Positions 62,562 through 64,000 of a DNA stretch of 64,000 bases are shown here, in pieces (within the stretch, counting starts at the first letter, position 1; every line of letters begins with the position of its first letter). Both the position numbers and the translations under genes were made by a program. The notes beneath the pieces were generated by a model. The model worked only from the letters and a program-made list of their open reading frames with translations. It had not been told where the DNA came from and did no database searches. Source of the DNA: Bacteroides sp. (GTDB lineage Bacteria > Bacillota > Clostridia > Lachnospirales > Lachnospiraceae); contig JAMPBO010000003.1 in assembly GCA_023666705.1 (NCBI GenBank), positions 124,001 through 188,000 on the forward strand. The letters run 5' to 3'.

Positions 62562-63320
62562 TTATTTACCGTGTTCACGTGCAATCACGTAAATGCGTTC
62601 ACTATCATTTGTGGCGGGATTATGGGTAAAGGCATCATAGGAGCATATAAGCTCAAGTCCCGATTTTTGGACGAGTTTTGTTATTTCATCCAGGGTATAG
62701 CCTCTTTGCAGATGCAGCTCCTCGTATTTGCGGAACAGGGTGTCATCGTCTGTTTCCCTGATAAACAGGCTGAGTGCAAGCTCATTGATATCGGCGTCTG
62801 TATCGTAGTAATTGTCCCAGATGAAACTTATGTCCTCCCTGTCCTCGGCAATGGTAGCATCAGCAACCACATCAAGGTAATAGTGACGTGTGTTAAAATC
62901 AAAAATAAAAATTCCCTTTGGGTCAAGATAATTATTCACGAGGGAAAATACGTCGAGCAGATCATCGGGTTCCAAAATGTAATTGATGCTGTCACAGACA
63001 CTTATGATTGCAGAAACTGTACCGTATAGCTCAAATTCCCGCATATCCTGACAGAGATAGAGCGACGATGAGGCATCCGTTTTTTTGGAGCGTGCAACAT
63101 CTAACATGGAAAGGGAATTGTCGATGCCAATCATGTCATAGCCTGCTTTTGCAAGCCGTTCCGTTATATTGCCTGTTCCACAGCCAAGCTCGGCGGCGAT
63201 ACCGTCTGTTATGCCATATTCCGTTAATAAACCGTGTATGTAATGAAACCAGTCATCATAGGGAATATTATCCATTAACCGGTCATAAACCAACGCAAAA
63301 TCTGAATATGCCTCTGACAT
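62562..63320 (-). CDS. Class I SAM-dependent methyltransferase
   Basis: A 252-residue methyltransferase. The SAM-binding motif I is AAELGCGTGNITERLAKAGY (about 38-57), followed by IGIDNSLSMLDVARSK, CQDMREFEL and VCDSINYILEPDDLLDVF. This is the small Methyltransf_25 type common in Firmicutes, next to hslO in many genomes. The start has an acceptable GGTGG upstream. It is transcribed toward hslO (49 bases away) and the two may form an operon. Substrate unknown. Confidence 0.9.
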   Translation of the reverse strand: MSEAYSDFALVYDRLMDNIPYDDWFHYIHGLLTEYGITDGIAAELGCGTGNITERLAKAGYDMIGIDNSLSMLDVARSKKTDASSSLYLCQDMREFELYGTVSAIISVCDSINYILEPDDLLDVFSLVNNYLDPKGIFIFDFNTRHYYLDVVADATIAEDREDISFIWDNYYDTDADINELALSLFIRETDDDTLFRKYEELHLQRGYTLDEITKLVQKSGLELICSYDAFTHNPATNDSERIYVIAREHGK

Positions 63321-63541
63321 GGAACCACCTGCCTTTTTACCTGTCTGCTATCTTGAAACCACTACTTTGATTACCGCTAAATTATAAGATAAAAAAAAGA
63401 CAAATACAAGCCTGTTTACTTCACAATTTACTTATGCTAAACTAAACATGTTTGTGGAAAATGAAATTGCGGCAGGCTTCTTACAAGTCTGCATGTAGTA
63501 TCAGTGTGTTGGCTGATGCTCAAGGGAAGGGTTAAAATAAA

Positions 63542-64000
63542 ATGGCTGGATTTATTACATATCCCCTTAGTATTATATATTTGGAAGTCTTGTTTCATGT
63601 GGCAGTCTACGGTTCAGTAAACGGATTTATGATTTACCCGGTTTTGTTTGGAATGGCAGTCGGAATATCAGTGTCCGCCATCTTAAATTTGCTGCCTGTC
63701 CTTGCAGGAAAAATAACAGGCAGTATTATTGTGGCACTTTTTTCTGTGTACTATGTGGTACAGCTTATATATTTTAAAATATTCGGCACATTTTTAAGTC
63801 TTGTTTCCCTTGGCGGAGCAGAAAATGCAATGAATTTTAAAAGTGTTTTATTTGAAACACTTGGAAAAAATGTGGGGTGGCTTGTAGCACTTTTCGTGCC
63901 GTTTATGGTCGTTATGCTTCTTAACATTAAGGGAACTATTAGAAAAATGGCTTTAAAGGGAAAGCTGATTGGACTTGGTGCTTCGGCTGTAAGCTTTTTG
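63542..64000 (+). CDS. LTA-synthase-like membrane protein, N-terminal part
   Basis: The gene runs off the right edge; 153 residues are visible. They form four or five membrane helices, for example YPLSIIYLEVLFHVAVYGSV, ISVSAILNLLPVLAGK, IIVALFSVYYVVQLIYFKIF and GWLVALFVPFMVVMLL. This pattern, with PLSIIYLE near the N-terminus and QLIYFKIFGTFL, fits the transmembrane part of LTA synthase/alkaline-phosphatase-superfamily sulfatases of Lachnospiraceae. The catalytic extracellular domain would lie beyond the window, so the call is tentative. AAGGGAAGGG precedes the ATG. Confidence 0.7.
   Translation, partial: MAGFITYPLSIIYLEVLFHVAVYGSVNGFMIYPVLFGMAVGISVSAILNLLPVLAGKITGSIIVALFSVYYVVQLIYFKIFGTFLSLVSLGGAENAMNFKSVLFETLGKNVGWLVALFVPFMVVMLLNIKGTIRKMALKGKLIGLGASAVSFL

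Overview
The window looks like chromosomal DNA from a low-GC Gram-positive anaerobe, most probably a member of the Lachnospiraceae (Clostridia; Roseburia, Agathobacter, Lachnospira or Eubacterium type). The reasons are strong AGGAGG-type ribosome binding sites, intrinsic terminators with U-tails, LytTR/GHKL two-component genes, a V8-like protease, a high-molecular-weight rubredoxin, HydE, a LytTR/Wadjet/Fic accessory mix and a clostridial-style polyamine operon. No rRNA, tRNA or CRISPR array was recognised.

Layout. 0-5.9 kb: the end of an ABC-2 permease, a LytTR regulator with its GHKL kinase, two related unknown proteins and a membrane acyltransferase. 6-7.2 kb: a small monooxygenase-like protein and an SDR. 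7.4-10.8 kb: a compact accessory module made of a sigma-like factor, two paralogous leaderless proteins of unknown fold separated by a perfect SOS-type palindrome, and a leaderless V8/glutamyl-endopeptidase-like protease. 11-17.8 kb: a mix of metabolic and membrane genes, including a DUF362 lipoprotein coupled to an ArsP-like permease, and a TlpA / 45-residue CxxC / 4Fe-4S membrane protein operon. 17.8-30.9 kb: a visibly AT-rich accessory island. It holds gene remnants, a complete four-gene Wadjet (JetABCD) plasmid-defence operon, an unknown 390-residue gene, a DUF4143 ATPase, an orphan excisionase and a headless Fic gene.

30.9-37.5 kb: LMW phosphatase, voltage-gated-type potassium channel, a chemoreceptor, an SDR, an alpha/beta hydrolase and a lipoprotein. 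37.5-48.3 kb: endonuclease III followed by a tight polyamine operon: agmatine deiminase, N-carbamoylputrescine amidase, arginine decarboxylase, spermidine synthase-like protein, carboxy(nor)spermidine dehydrogenase, MATE transporter, M24 peptidase and carboxy(nor)spermidine decarboxylase. Together these can take arginine to agmatine, putrescine and spermidine/norspermidine without S-adenosylmethionine decarboxylase. 48.4-64 kb: chemoreceptor, NusG-II protein, flavoredoxin-rubredoxin, prephenate dehydratase, Fur-like regulator, MntP, MnmA, a YbaK deacylase, an ABC exporter, PHP and PAP2 phosphatases, a WYL regulator, HydE, Hsp33, a methyltransferase and the start of an LTA-synthase-like gene.

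The best candidates for something undescribed are the 7.4-10.8 kb protease/paralogue module and the 390-residue gene directly behind Wadjet. Short palindromic elements (4.1, 9.7 and 53.4 kb) appear to be a dispersed repeat family. All functional names rest on reading motifs by eye; no database search was run.
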